Of a stretch of DNA of 64,000 bases, positions 51,855-62,393 are shown in pieces. The notes below the pieces were generated by a model. It was not told the origin of the DNA, searched no databases, and saw nothing but the letters and a program-made list of their open reading frames with translations. Positions within the stretch are counted from its first letter, which is position 1, and the number at the start of each line of letters is the position of its first letter. Source of the stretch: Notospermus geniculatus (Eukaryota > Nemertea > Pilidiophora > Heteronemertea > Lineidae); NCBI GenBank assembly GCA_002633025.1, contig NMRB01000584.1, positions 226,882 to 290,881 of the forward strand. Reading direction: 5' to 3'. Both the position numbers and the translations under genes were made by a program.

Positions 51855-52430
51855 TAACCCTAAAAGTTACCCAGGACGATACTGGGTAAACTTTAGTGTA
51901 CTAAAGTTTACCCAGTTTGAAATTCGCGCGATACAGGTGCCCATGCCTCCACAGCGCCTCTGGCAATTTCCCGCGCCAGTGCATATAGGTTCATCCCGAA
52001 CTAGCCACTGCAGTTTGACGTCAGGTTTACCCCTTCAAACAGTTCGTATTTTCCTTCCACGAACTTAACCAGTTTCTTTTTGATTTCTCGACCTTTAGAT
52101 GTGAACTAACCGTCCCTTGGCCTATAAGATGCGATCGAATTCAAATACATCTGCAAATCCTCCGCAGCTACACGAGTGACGTTTATCAGCTGCCATTTTT
52201 GCCGATTTGATGGATTTCGTTCACTAATGTATGACTAAGTGCCGTTTTCAAGATCCTCGACCGCAGGTGTAAAAGTGCGAGAATTTAAAGTTAAAGTTTT
52301 TGAATTTGAATTTGAATTTAAAGTTACCCAGGATCGTCCTGGGTAACTTTTACCCAGGATCGTCCTGGGTAACTTTTAGGGTTACCCAGGTTGGTCCTGG
52401 GTAAACTTTAGGGTTACCCAGGACGACATC
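51855..52430. mobile_element. Foldback element with ACCCAGG arrays (left arm in gap)
   Basis: The right arm (52317-52430) is built of TTACCCAGGACnnnCCTGGGTAA-like palindromic units and ends CGACATCTACCGATTCGGCT. In copy B the left arm at 63650-63790 is its complement. The interior is unique sequence that also occurs from 63790 to the window end. Confidence 0.75.
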
Positions 52431-52553
52431 TACCGATTCGGCTTTACTAAACCAGCGATAGGCACCAAAAAAGCCAGGTTTTAAGCAGTGCCTTGAACAC
52501 CTCTCCCTTCTAAGCGACCCAGCAGAATGCCATGGTCAACAGATCTTCTTTCT

Positions 52554-52820
52554 TAAGCCGTGAGACATGACTGGAAAATATGGCTATTTCTTGATTTTTG
52601 CAGCGTAGTTCTGGTAACTAAATATTTCCTCATGTTTTATATGAAGATGGACATGCTGAACAAATTCAGGGCGGCCATCTTGGAAATGTGCAGGTTTTGT
52701 CTTGTGGTAACAAGCTGAATGTGTTCAGTATGTCCATCTTCATATAAAACAGGAGGAAATGTTTAGTCACCAGAACTACGCTACGAAAGTGAAAAATAAA
52801 CGGGCATGTCTCACGGCCTA
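52554..52820. mobile_element. Foldback element, arms about 115 bp
   Basis: The left arm from TAAGCCGTGAGACATG pairs with the right arm ending CATGTCTCACGGCCTA. Both include a GTAGTTCTGGT stretch and TATATGAAGATGGACAT or its complement. The loop holds GCGGCCATCTTGG. Confidence 0.85.
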
Positions 52821-53071
52821 TCTTGGCATCGACCAAGCCATTTCATTGTGTAGCAATGCCGTCTCGACACTTTGACTATCGCGGTAGAAGCAGACTGAAA
52901 ACTAGAACTGTGAAATTTGCTTCACAGCAAATTTGATGGTCCCTACATCAGAAAATGGAAATTGAGTGAAGAAATGGCAAGAAGGGGTATGACTCTGTGG
53001 CACAGAAGTCAGGTTCTTGGGGTTCCCATCCTCCTGGAATGTCTTCCTGGTGAAGGACACATGCAGGGTAG

Positions 53072-55016
53072 GCACACAAAGGAAAGGGATAGCAACGAAA
53101 ACGACTCAACCACGAGGGCCACTTCGACCAAACTCCGTCAGAAGGAATTCTGTCCAAAGACGACAGCAGGTCGAGTCCTCAGTGGCGTGTGGGGTCTCTT
53201 CAGTGTCATCGTCCTTGGATACTACACAGCCAATCTCACTGCGTTCCTTGCACTTTCCAAGAGGGCCCTCGGTAGGTCAGATTTTCTTCGACCCTTCGCT
53301 CTTCACCAAAGGGTCAAAATTCAGTTTATCGTTGCAAGATACGGTGTCACCTTCAAGAATGAATTGCCTTTGGTAAAGCTTGCCTTTGGTAAAGCCATAT
53401 ACCCCTATTAAGGGCGGCGCACACGAGCGACAATTTTGACCGATTTGTCGGCCGACTTGGCTTCCGACCGCCAAAGCAACAAGATTTGGCGCTTCTGATT
53501 GGCTGATGTCTAGTCGCACCACCAGTCTCGTCGGCGGTCGCCCAGATTTAGTCGCTCGTGTGCGCCGCCCTTAATCGAAACAGTGTTGCCGGTCGGCGGA
53601 GCAGACTTCGGCGTTTGCATTGGCTGGTTTGGTTGGTCTTGTCTGAAGTGGCGTAACTCAGAACGACGTAGGCCTACTGCATGTGTTGGATGAAAGGTTT
53701 AATCGGGGCTGTCGTGGTTTAGTACGTAAACACCTTTCAAGAAGTTGATCCCTTTAAAACTAGGAATGATCTTCTTCCTGTTCCGCCCACACAGACATCA
53801 AATCGTTGTCAGACCTGTCATCCCAGGATCATCTCCCATACGGCATGATCAACAACAGCTTCCTTCACAGAAGACTCAAGCGTTCCAGCAATGTTCTTTA
53901 TCATAAAATACTTAGCAACCTTAAAGAGGAGAATCTCCTTTCCAGTGACGAAGAAGGTGAGTCGGAGTATGTGTTATTGGTAGCCAGACTTGGACCATTT
54001 AGGAAACGGATTGACATGGTGTCAGGTGGCGTGAAGCATGACCGTTAATCCATTGTACATACGTCTTTCATCATAGGCCTGTTCAATGGTGGTGCCTGGG
54101 GGTCCATATGTTTCAGAATAAATTGGTTTTTTTCAACAACGCCCAGTTTGTACAGGTCATTGTACATAACTAGTAACCAACGAAGCTGGCAAGCTTTTGT
54201 GAATTAGGCTAGGCTGTATTGTCTAAGAATTGAAATTATGGTATGTAGTTTTCATGTGAGTAGGGTGTCTGTGATTGAAACCATGCAAACATTTAATCTT
54301 TCAGGGAAACGTCGAACAGTAAAAGAACAATTCGCCTTTCTGGGTGATTCAAATGTTCTTCAATATGATATGAAAGACGAGGAGAAATGCGAAATAGCAA
54401 TAATAGGACCGCCGATAGTCAACAACACCCTCGCACTTGCGATGAGAAAGAACTCTGATTGGTTGGGAAAAGTGTCGCAAAGGTTGAAATTATTGCGTGA
54501 GGCGCATGGAATAGAATCTTTAAGAATACACTGGATCGACCAAGAGTCAATTTGCAGTACCAAAAGTAATTCAGTGACTGTGATGGTGACCGGGCGATCA
54601 AGTTCTGTGACCCTCGCCGGTATAGGTGGCGTTTTGGTTGTACTGGTAGCCGGTGTTTTGCTCTCCATTATGGTTGCTATGTTAGAAAGTGTTTGGTGGA
54701 AGGATGGCGAGGTAGGTAGACTGGTTCTCTGAACTGTTTTTTTTCTATGAGTAGTCCTAAGACGAAAAACAAGGCCGCAATCGGCTTAACTCAGGCTTGT
54801 AGTGGCTAGAAGTGGTTGGGGATCTTGAAACTGATCTTTCATGTCAGTTGTTTACGTTTTACTTTCCCAAGGTAAGTTCTTGGCCTATATGGGACGCCAT
54901 TCCGTTAATCTGTGCTGTTTCTGTTCTTTCAGTTGCCTCGACTCTACGACAATGAGGACGAGGCTCTACTTGTTAGCAGAGATGAGCTGGAGTACACGAG
55001 GAGAACATCGTTGTGA
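53072..55016 (+). CDS. Second iGluR 3' cassette: M3, S2, M4, tail
   Basis: Four exons, 53072-53271, 53795-53956, 54305-54711 and 54933-55016, repeat iGluR exons 9-12 with all phases, acceptors and donors kept and no stop codon. The cassette lacks amino-terminal domain, S1 and M1. The original acceptor of exon 9 is lost at the duplication edge, but GGGTAG at 53071 offers a new acceptor in the correct phase (phase 2), adding three bases. Over the four exons I count eight base differences from the first cassette: six silent and two amino-acid changes (Thr to Ala, Gln to His). It could be an alternative 3' end of the upstream gene or a partial pseudogene. The open frame also continues upstream to 52917. 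Confidence 0.75.
53411..53571. mobile_element. TAA/TTA-flanked MITE, copy B of 44598
   Basis: Same ends AGGGCGGCGCACACGAGCGA. About 15 bp longer inside (a GCTGATGTCTAGTCGCAC stretch). Confidence 0.85.
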
Positions 55017-55188
55017 TTGGTCAACGCAGACTTGTTTTCAACCAATGAAAATGCGGGTAGTTGTCATCATGGTAACTGTTTGTGATCAACACTACGGCAG
55101 CAAAGTAATTTGGTATTAATTTTTTTCTGTTCACAGCAAAAGATTTTGGGTCGATTTATCAGGTTATGTGATTGACCGAACCTATTTC

Positions 55189-55194
55189 AATAAA
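55189..55194 (+). promoter_or_regulatory. Poly(A) signal AATAAA after the second iGluR cassette
   Basis: Kept at the equivalent distance from the stop as in the first cassette (46651). Confidence 0.55.
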
Positions 55195-55673
55195 CTTTGG
55201 GGATGAAAATGAAAGATGCATAAAATTCGCGATTTGTATCATATTGTATATTATTTAGAATAAGTGCGGGCGACTGGCTTGAGAGGAAAAAACGGTGTCA
55301 CTTTCAGTGTGCTCAGGATAGTAAGACGTCAAGGTGCAGTGACTGTAAAGAAAAATACAGAAGGAATGCACGTTATATGTAAAACATGGCGTCACACGCC
55401 TGTTTCTTCGTCCCGAGTGTCGTTGCAATGTGATATCATGAGCGTGTTTGTTTGTCCAAGCAGCCTGAACCCTTGTGAAGCGGATTTTTCGTTGTAGAGC
55501 ATATTTCACTGAAAAAAAATGGCGATTGGATGGTCATCATTTGAGACAGACACCAGTCGGCTGATGATCGGACGGGTTACCCTCAACTTGATGAATTGTA
55601 GGCCTACATATACAATATATATATGACCTGAATAAACTATCTAACCGTCCGCAGTTTAATTTTGCGAAAATTT

Positions 55674-55791
55674 GGGCCGTATTCTAGAAGCTTACTGAAC
55701 TCTAAGGTCTACCTTTAGCTATTGTTTGCAGGGCAGAATACAAAAGCTTGAAGTGGACCTTAGAGTTAAGGAGGCTTCTAGAATACGGGCC
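55674..55791. mobile_element. GGGCCGTATTCTAGAAGC element, in copy B only
   Basis: The ends GGGCCGTATTCTAGAAGC and GCTTCTAGAATACGGGCC lie between two TTT (or TTTG). The empty site in copy A at 47112-47118 reads TTTGTG once. Confidence 0.85.
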
Positions 55792-56180
55792 TTTGTGTTT
55801 GAAATCAAGCTGTGAGTGACTCAATATTTAGGACAGGTGTGAGTAGGGATTGGGAAGGATCTGAGTCCAAATGTATGAGTCATTCGAAAAATATTCTAAG
55901 TTCTGTCGTGCAGGCCTATGTGAGATGGAGCAACGTGGAACTACCCCCGCCTCTAATGGTAAGTGCCCGGATGAAAGGGAGGTTTTTACTTGGCTATTAA
56001 AGGATCATGTGATTACTGTTCCAACCACGTCTCCTGTGATTCACATGGAGGGACGTAGAGGACAGAAGGCCTTGCCTCCGTTCCGGCGTCTCGCGCAGCC
56101 AGCCGTTTTGTTCCGCAGTGTTGCTACAGAAACTTTGCGAGTCCCCAGATTGGCAATAGGGCTGGGTGACCGAGACAATA

Positions 56181-56583
56181 GACAGGATTAGCACCTTTCC
56201 GACTCCGACTCCGACTACAACTACGAGAACGAATTGCAGTCCGCTGTCGTCATCCTAGATAAAAACGATTTGATAGACGTTTGCAAATCGTAAAATGCCA
56301 TAACTTTGTGGCAGAATAATTTTGACTCGTAATCGGAAGTGCACCTAAATCGCAAATATCATAGTCGTATTTCAAGTCGTAACGACTAGGATTACGAGTT
56401 CAATATTCATAATTTATCCGTATTTCCGATTTATAAGTCCAAATTTTTCTGCCATCAATATATGGTGTTTGATGAATTGAAAACGTCTATCAAATCGTTT
56501 TTATCTAGGATGACGACAGCGGACTGCAATTCGTTCTCGTAGTTGAAGTCGGAGTCGGAGTCGGAAAGGTGCTAATCCTGTCT
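56181..56583. mobile_element. TA-flanked element with about 100-bp terminal repeats, in copy B only
   Basis: The left arm starts GACAGGATTAGCACCTTTCC and includes a CCGACT triplet repeat, CGCTGTCGTCATCCTAG and GATTTGATAGACG. The right arm is its complement over about 100 bp. The empty site at about 47709 in copy A reads GAGACTATAAC. The TA duplication fits Tc1/mariner-type insertion. Confidence 0.88.
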
Positions 56584-57699
56584 TATAACTTGCCATAGCG
56601 AACGGATTCATAACCCAAAATGACTGCCACTGATTCTTCTCAATTTTTATGGGGAAAAGGGACTGGTAATCTTTGAGAGAATCTAAACATGTATCTGTAA
56701 ATTTTGTGTAAGTAGCTGAAACCGTTCGACAGTACTGGCCTCGTTGTGATTGTATTAAACCATTGTACATTGCATTAGTAAACCTATCACATGCATGTGT
56801 TCACTGTGTGCGTGTATATAACAGTGTATATACCAATATTTTCTGAATCACTCCTCTTCATCAACTTAAAAAAACAACTTTCTTCATGATCATTCCTTTT
56901 CAGTCTATCCAAGTGATAACGACATGTAAATAGCTAGGCCTGGTGTAGAAGGAAAATAAAGTTCTCATCTGTAAATTAACAGAAATAAACGGGGAATAAA
57001 ATTTGTACTTAGCTTTTAATATTTCTAGTATTATAAACCTGCATGGAAATGAGTGACTGGTATAGAGAGGGTCAGAAAGGTGAGAGAAGTTTGTGGTAAA
57101 AGTGCAACGTGGAGCCATCCCTCTGCATGGTGGTATTAGTGCCTAGATGCCTACAGATCAAGGAACAGTAGTCTCGTTTGGAGCAGATGGTGCTGTCTGA
57201 AAACTACGCAAATTTTCTTTGTGGTGAAAATTTAATTAATGGGGCTTGTCTCGGCTGGAAATTGAGCAGACTTGATAAAAAAATAATTTTTTAAAAACTT
57301 ATAATATTCAATTAATATCCTGATGATGCTGTCGCTTTTTCAGCGTTCGGATTCTTCGGCTCAGTGGCCTGTTACAAAAAGTGACTAAGCTAAAATGGTA
57401 CATGTACCTTTAACCAATGGAAAATGCATTGAGGTATGGTAGCATTAGCTTAAAGTCACTTTATGAAACAGGGGTCCATTTTCATAAACATACATGTACG
57501 CAAGTCCAAGCGTGATACTACCTTTGCGTTGAACAAAGGATAAATAGTGTCGCACTCAGACTCAAGTACACAAAATTAGTTTTGTGAATATATGGGCCCA
57601 GGCCCCTGTGTATAAACTTGGGACTGTTTCATAAGCCCTCGTTACACTACATAAAAAAAACCCGTGTCGAACCCGGGTTTTTTCTGTCCACACCTGTTA

Positions 57700-57850
57700 A
57701 GGCCTGAACCCACTGTCGCGTTTTCCCGCCGCGGTTTCATCACCGCCCGACAAATTCTTTGTTATATCCTCGGTCCGCTGCCTTTTAACAAAGCATTTTC
57801 TGCCGCTGCGTTTTCCCGCTGCGGGAAAACGCGTCAGTGGGTTCGGGCCT
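57700..57850. mobile_element. TTA-flanked MITE AGGCCTGAACCCACTG
   Basis: The ends AGGCCTGAACCCACTG and CAGTGGGTTCGGGCCT pair. Flanks are TTA at 57697-57699 and 57851-57853. The empty site in copy A (48784-48786) has one TTA. Confidence 0.92.
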
Positions 57851-57853
57851 TTA

Positions 57854-57984
57854 AGGCTCGTTTCCACAGACGCGTTTCACGCTGCGTGATGCGTCAAATC
57901 TTTTGTTATTTTCCGCCGCTCTGCTTCCAAACAATGGGCGAAGCGTCAAAACGCTCACGCTACCGCTTCTGTGGAAACGGGCCT
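57854..57984. mobile_element. TTA-flanked MITE AGGCTCGTTTCCACAGA
   Basis: The ends AGGCTCGTTTCCACAGA and TCTGTGGAAACGGGCCT pair. Flanks are TTA at 57851-57853 (shared with the previous element) and 57985-57987. Confidence 0.92.
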
Positions 57985-58226
57985 TTAAAAACGCGGTGTA
58001 ATAATCCCCTCCGAGCTCGAACGGTTTTTGGAGGGCTTAATTTAGGTCTCCGTCACAAAATTTGAGTAGTGTTAACGAGCACCGGGCCTCAGGGGGGATT
58101 TTTCAGAGCCGGGCTAGACCCGGGTGTCAAAAAACCCGGGGATTTAGTGCAATCACGGCTCATTGATCACGGCTATAAAGTGTAGGGACAGATGTGCGGG
58201 TTGTTTATTTTGGAATACAGGTGTAA

Positions 58227-58813
58227 AGGCCTGTCTACACGATCATACATCTGTTCAAAACATCATCATACATTTGTATGATGATGTCCAAGCTTGTGTG
58301 TCGATTTCTGTCTTGTGACAATGCAGCTAAAATTTTGAACATCATCATACATTGTTCAAAACAGCATCATACACTTGCATGATGATGTTCAAGTTTGTTG
58401 TGGATTTCGATCTACAGTCCAACATTCATGGACTTTGTATGATGAAGTATGATGGAGAAAGGATAATGTTGGATGCTGTTCAAGTTTGTTGGGAAAACCG
58501 TCCACACGATCATACATTTGTCCCTGAACATCATCACACATTTTTTGGGGGATGTTTTGCATTGGCAAGATGAAACATGCAGCTAAAAATTTGAACATCA
58601 TCAAACATGTTCCGGTTTGTTGGGAAAACAGTCCACACGATCATACATTTTGTCCTGAACATCATCACACAAATTTGAACATCATCATACATGTTGGTTG
58701 CTGTTCAAGTTTGTTGGGAAAACAGCCTACACAATCAAATATCTGTCCATGAACATCATCATACAAATGTATGATGATGTTTTGAACAAATGTATGATCG
58801 TGTAGACAGGCCT
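58227..58813. mobile_element. TAA-flanked MITE with inner CATCATACA repeats
   Basis: The ends AGGCCTGTCTACACGATCAT and complement are flanked by TAA (58224-58226, 58814-58816). The empty site in copy A reads GGTGTAACG near 49015. Inside, a unit with TTGTTGGGAAAACAGTCCAC and AACATCATCATACA is repeated several times. Confidence 0.92.
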
Positions 58814-59436
58814 TAACGTTTTTCAGTGAGGCCAGTGTGACATTACAATAGATTGACGGAATAAGCGGCGACTTGACAATGGGCGACACACACAGAAACA
58901 GCGAGTCTGTTTCCCAGTGTGTTCCGAAAAATGGAAGTCACACAGAAAAATGGCTACATTGAAAAACGTTACACCTGTGTCAAAAAAAAGAATTTACTAT
59001 ATACTCCCTGCTGTGCCGGCCACTCTAAAAGCGCATGCACTCTATATAAGTGCAGTATTTGCGCACCCGTTTGCAGTATTGTATGGTTTTGAAAATAATT
59101 CCAGCACAGTGGAAATATTGTATTTTTAAATAGATTGGATCACCAGGTGGCATGCGGGATGCCGCCACCTTTTCAAGTCAGTATAGGCAATTAAATTGTC
59201 CAAAGAAAACTAAATTTGATGTATAATTACTTGATGAATAATTGATGTCGTCGCACCTGTAAGGATGGGTTGAGAAGCATTTAAACATTCCTTGGATGGT
59301 TGGATGTCATAGTTCTTCCAGCATCCACGGTAACCAGACGTCTAAAGTTCAAACATTAACGGTAAGTTCAATTTTCCTCTTTCTGGTAACTTCGTTTCTG
59401 CTATTTCAACCCAGTCTGCTGGAGGAGGCTGTCAAC

Positions 59437-59648
59437 GGGCAGCACAGCAGGCGATATTGCAAGTGATCTGATCGCAGCTCTCGCAGACTAGGCGATATCG
59501 GTACTAGGCGATCAGGAGCCATGTTCCCGAAGCCATCGTTTAATAGGTTAACGATGTCGTCGTTAAAACTGGGAAAATGCATAGCGTAACGACGGCTTCG
59601 GGAACATGGGTCCAGATCGCTTGCGGTATCCCTTGGTGGGCTTTCCGC
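59437..59648. mobile_element. Degraded family 1 MITE with a replaced inner hairpin
   Basis: AGCAGGCGATATTGCAAGTG at the left and GATCGCTTGCGGTATCCC at the right recall family 1 ends. The centre (59519-59608) is a different hairpin with CATGTTCCCGAAGCC arms. Confidence 0.6.
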
Positions 59649-59786
59649 TAAAAGGCATGTACATGTACCCACTGACGCGAGTTTTGTGGCGGAGAGCGAA
59701 AAAACGCGGCAATTTCACAGGCTATGGAAATTTAATGTTACTTTTTCAGTCGTAGAAATCGTTGTTATTGCCTTTTGCCTGTGAAA

Positions 59787-60893
59787 ATGACAGGCCAGAG
59801 CGCGAAATCTCGGCGTGAGAAGGCTTACTGGAAAATGCGGTACAGGCGGAACGGAATCACCCTCGTACCTAATCTTGCCTTCCCTCCACTGTATTTGTGA
59901 CCTGAAGTCGCGGATGGTTGGGAGCATTTATTATTCCATCACACACGTGTTTTCCAAATAAACTTTTTTTATAATTGGCAATTCAAATCATCGTGACCAA
60001 TTCTATATATTTGGCTGACCAGTCACATACGCGTCCAATCGCCATATGGCGTTAGGACAGAGAACTCTCCCCCATTCATACGTGTATAGGGGGTCCTCTG
60101 TGAGTTTTGCGGCGTGCAGGGCAAACCTGTTTTATTTGTGGAGTGTAGTGCGGCGGCCGGAGCGACACAACGACTGGGTCCCGAGTCTAGGCAATATCGG
60201 CCTGCTATGGGAGCGCCATCGTAATGTCGTGATCGAGGATCATACAATAGACTCTGTCACTCCAATAGAGCGCAGCACCTGACGGGTCGCTAGCTAGGCC
60301 TACAGCGTCACGACGTCCCGTCCCCCATTCTGAACGCGGTGCATGGGTGATGTCACTCGAAAAACCTCCACTTGTTTCAGCGATCATGACGTCGTCTCAC
60401 GTCAATTGAATTGAATTGAATTGAATTGAATTTATTATTAATCATTTACCCTCAGGGGGCATTACATACAATTTGAGTTGATCATTATTTATGACAGGCC
60501 AGAGCGCGAAATCTCGGCGTGAGAAGGCTTACTGGAAAATGCGGTACAGGCGGAACGGAATCACCCTCGTACCTAATCTTGCCCTCCCTCCACTGTATTT
60601 GTGACCTGAAGTCGCGGATGGTTGGGAGCATTTATTATTCCATCACACACGTGTTTTCCAAATAAACTTTTTTTATAATTGGCAATTCAAATCATCGTGA
60701 CCAATTCTATATACACGTACTTGGCTGACCAGTCGCATACGCGTCCAATCGCCATATGGCGTTAGGACAGAGAACTCTCCCCCATTCATACGTGTATAGG
60801 GGGTCCTCTGTGAGTTTTGCGGCGTGCAGGGCAATATCGGCCTGCTATGGGAGCGCCATCGTAATGTCATGATCGAGGATCATACAATTACTT
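59787..60893. repeat. Direct duplication of about 400-460 bp
   Basis: 59787-60246 and 60491-60890 match from ATGACAGGCCAGAGCGCGAA to CGAGGATCATACAAT. The second copy lacks about 70 bp present at 60122-60192. Between them is an AATTG microsatellite (60403-60432). Confidence 0.88.
60403..60432. repeat. AATTG pentanucleotide microsatellite
   Basis: Five to six tandem AATTG/TTGAA units followed by an A/T-rich stretch. Confidence 0.9.
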
Positions 60894-61160
60894 GATGACG
60901 TCATGTACTTTAGGAATGTTTCATAAGGTTCTGCACAAGACAGCTCAAAACGGCCGCAGAGTCGGGAGTGGGCGGCAAAAATGATAACAAGCCTATAGTC
61001 ATCATTGCGCAAATAACGGTCGCTCCCTTCGGCGGAACGATTCCGCCTGTTCCGTTTCGTTCCGTTTTTTTTCCAGTAAGCCGCGTGAAAATGCGACAGT
61101 GGGTTCAGCCTTAACGCCATTTCTGACGTACTGTACGTAGGCCTACCAGTGAAATAAATA

Positions 61161-61285
61161 CAGAGTTTAAGAGATCACACGCTAACGATAACATATACGT
61201 TAACACTATTTTTTGTACATGAAATACATGCAAGAAATAGCGTTAACGTAAACGTTACCGTTAGCGTGTGATCTCTTAAACTCTG
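61161..61285. mobile_element. TA-flanked foldback MITE
   Basis: CAGAGTTTAAGAGATCACAC and its complement are flanked by TA, with inner GCTAACG / CGTTAGC and ACGTTAAC arms. It lies about 95 bp before the start codon of the PAN-like gene. Confidence 0.85.
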
Positions 61286-61379
61286 TAGTAACGCTCATGT
61301 CAGTACCTTTAGCTGGACGATTCCTTAAATAGAGCATTGTTTGTTGAGGCCATGTTACTTTTTTCAGATCGCCATCAAA

Positions 61380-62171
61380 ATGAAGGTTTTCATTGTCGCT
61401 GTATTCGTTGCGTGTCTTGCCCTGACATGTAAGTTCCAATGCTGACGCATATCATTCAATATGTTTTGACGAATTTTTCAAAACTTCTATCGCTATGAAT
61501 GATGAGGACCACAACCTACTGTGTCAATAGGTGTCACTGATGATTAAAACCATTGAAATAAAAGGGATATCCAGGTCCTGATCAATTTCCTACACAAAGG
61601 GCGTCCATTATATAAGACCTAGTTACGATGTGAAGGTTTTGTTCGCGCTTAAAAATTTAGCAGGGTGAAGGTCCAGTATTTGGCGAAAAATGATTTTACT
61701 CAGTGATCCGAAGTTATTAGTGAATAGGAGCAGACAGCCGCGCTTAGTGCCAAAAGACGGCAGCAAAGTTCTAGCGGACCAATAAAATAGACAGTTCTCC
61801 TGATTGGTGCTCATTCAACCATGAATGGGTCCGCAAGGCATTGAATTGGGCCGTAGTGTAGTGACACCTGTTGGTCAACTAACTGACAGCTCCTATTATA
61901 ACGCAACTTCTTCACCACAGATGCCGGTGACGAAGAAGGTGGTGAAGCCGCGGCCGCCGCCTGCACGTGGACCGAGAACGCCAATCACCACCACCACGGT
62001 GGAACGAAGGTCGATGGTGTAAACACTGCTGACGCATGCAAGGAGGCGTGTGGAGACGGATGTGTTGCTATTGACTTCAACAATGACGAAAACAGCTGCT
62101 GGACATTCGCAAAATTAGGCCCTGGTCCCTTCGCTATCAACAAGATCGATCATTATGATAAGAAGTGTTAG
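61380..62171 (+). CDS. Small secreted PAN/apple-like protein (2 coding exons)
   Basis: Exon 1 is 61380-61428 (ACAT|GTAAGT) and exon 2 is 61921-62171 (CACCACAG before it). The joined frame encodes 99 residues ending in TAG. The signal peptide is MKVFIVAVFVACLALTYA. The mature part starts GDEEGGE, contains HHHH and six cysteines (31, 56, 60, 64, 76, 99) in the pattern ADACKEACGDGCVAIDFNND then SCWTF. This resembles a minimal PAN/apple fold (CxxxCxxxC...FN...CW). Such domains bind proteins or sugars. The role here is unknown. A good donor, GTGAGT, starts on the base after the stop codon, so the gene has a 3'-UTR intron ending at 62680. A TTTTTTCAG at 61359-61367, twelve bases before the ATG, suggests a 5'-UTR intron too. 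Confidence 0.85.
61528..61630 (+). repeat. Interspersed repeat, third copy of the 535 family
   Basis: Matches 14570-14680 over its CCAGGTCCTGATCAATTTCC core and the TATATAAGACC stretch. It is inside intron 1 of the PAN-like gene. Confidence 0.6.
61727..61897. mobile_element. AATAGGAGC inverted-repeat element in the PAN-like gene intron
   Basis: The ends AATAGGAGCAGACAG and CTGACAGCTCCTATT pair. It shares inner CTAGCGGACCAA and GCATTGAATTGGGCC stretches with 47433-47622. It ends about 23 bp before the acceptor of exon 2. Confidence 0.75.
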
Positions 62172-62393
62172 GTGAGTACATGTATCATCAGAATACCACA
62201 GGCCTATGCAGTCCACTTTCCTATTGTTAAAGTTAAAAGTTAAATATCACTTACGCTGCGGTACCTGCAGAACTACACAGTATACGGACACGCCGATTAA
62301 CGAAAGGTTTCACAAAGAGTGCGACCGTGAAGCCTTTCTTAACCGACGTGTCCATACCTTGTAGCTCTATGTATCGCAGTCTTAAGCCTGCCG

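Larger units (their letters stand above)
44267..52900. repeat. Segmental duplication, copy A
   Basis: Starting at AAGGAAAGGGATAGCAACG, this segment matches 53078-64000 in order: M3 to tail exons, the 46200-49500 downstream region, the 3'-UTR exon region at 50089 and the foldback element around 51500-52430. The right boundary lies before 53078. Copy B is longer because of insertions. Copy A lacks the coding exons of the PAN-like gene. Confidence 0.93.

Noticed and set aside
51491-52068. Long open frames across the gap
   Set aside because: They consist mostly of N and carry no information.
52917-53071. Open frame continuous with the second M3 exon (FDGPYIRKWKLSEEM...)
   Set aside because: It does not match any part of iGluR and lies outside the duplicated segment. 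It could be a chimeric exon, but nothing else supports this.
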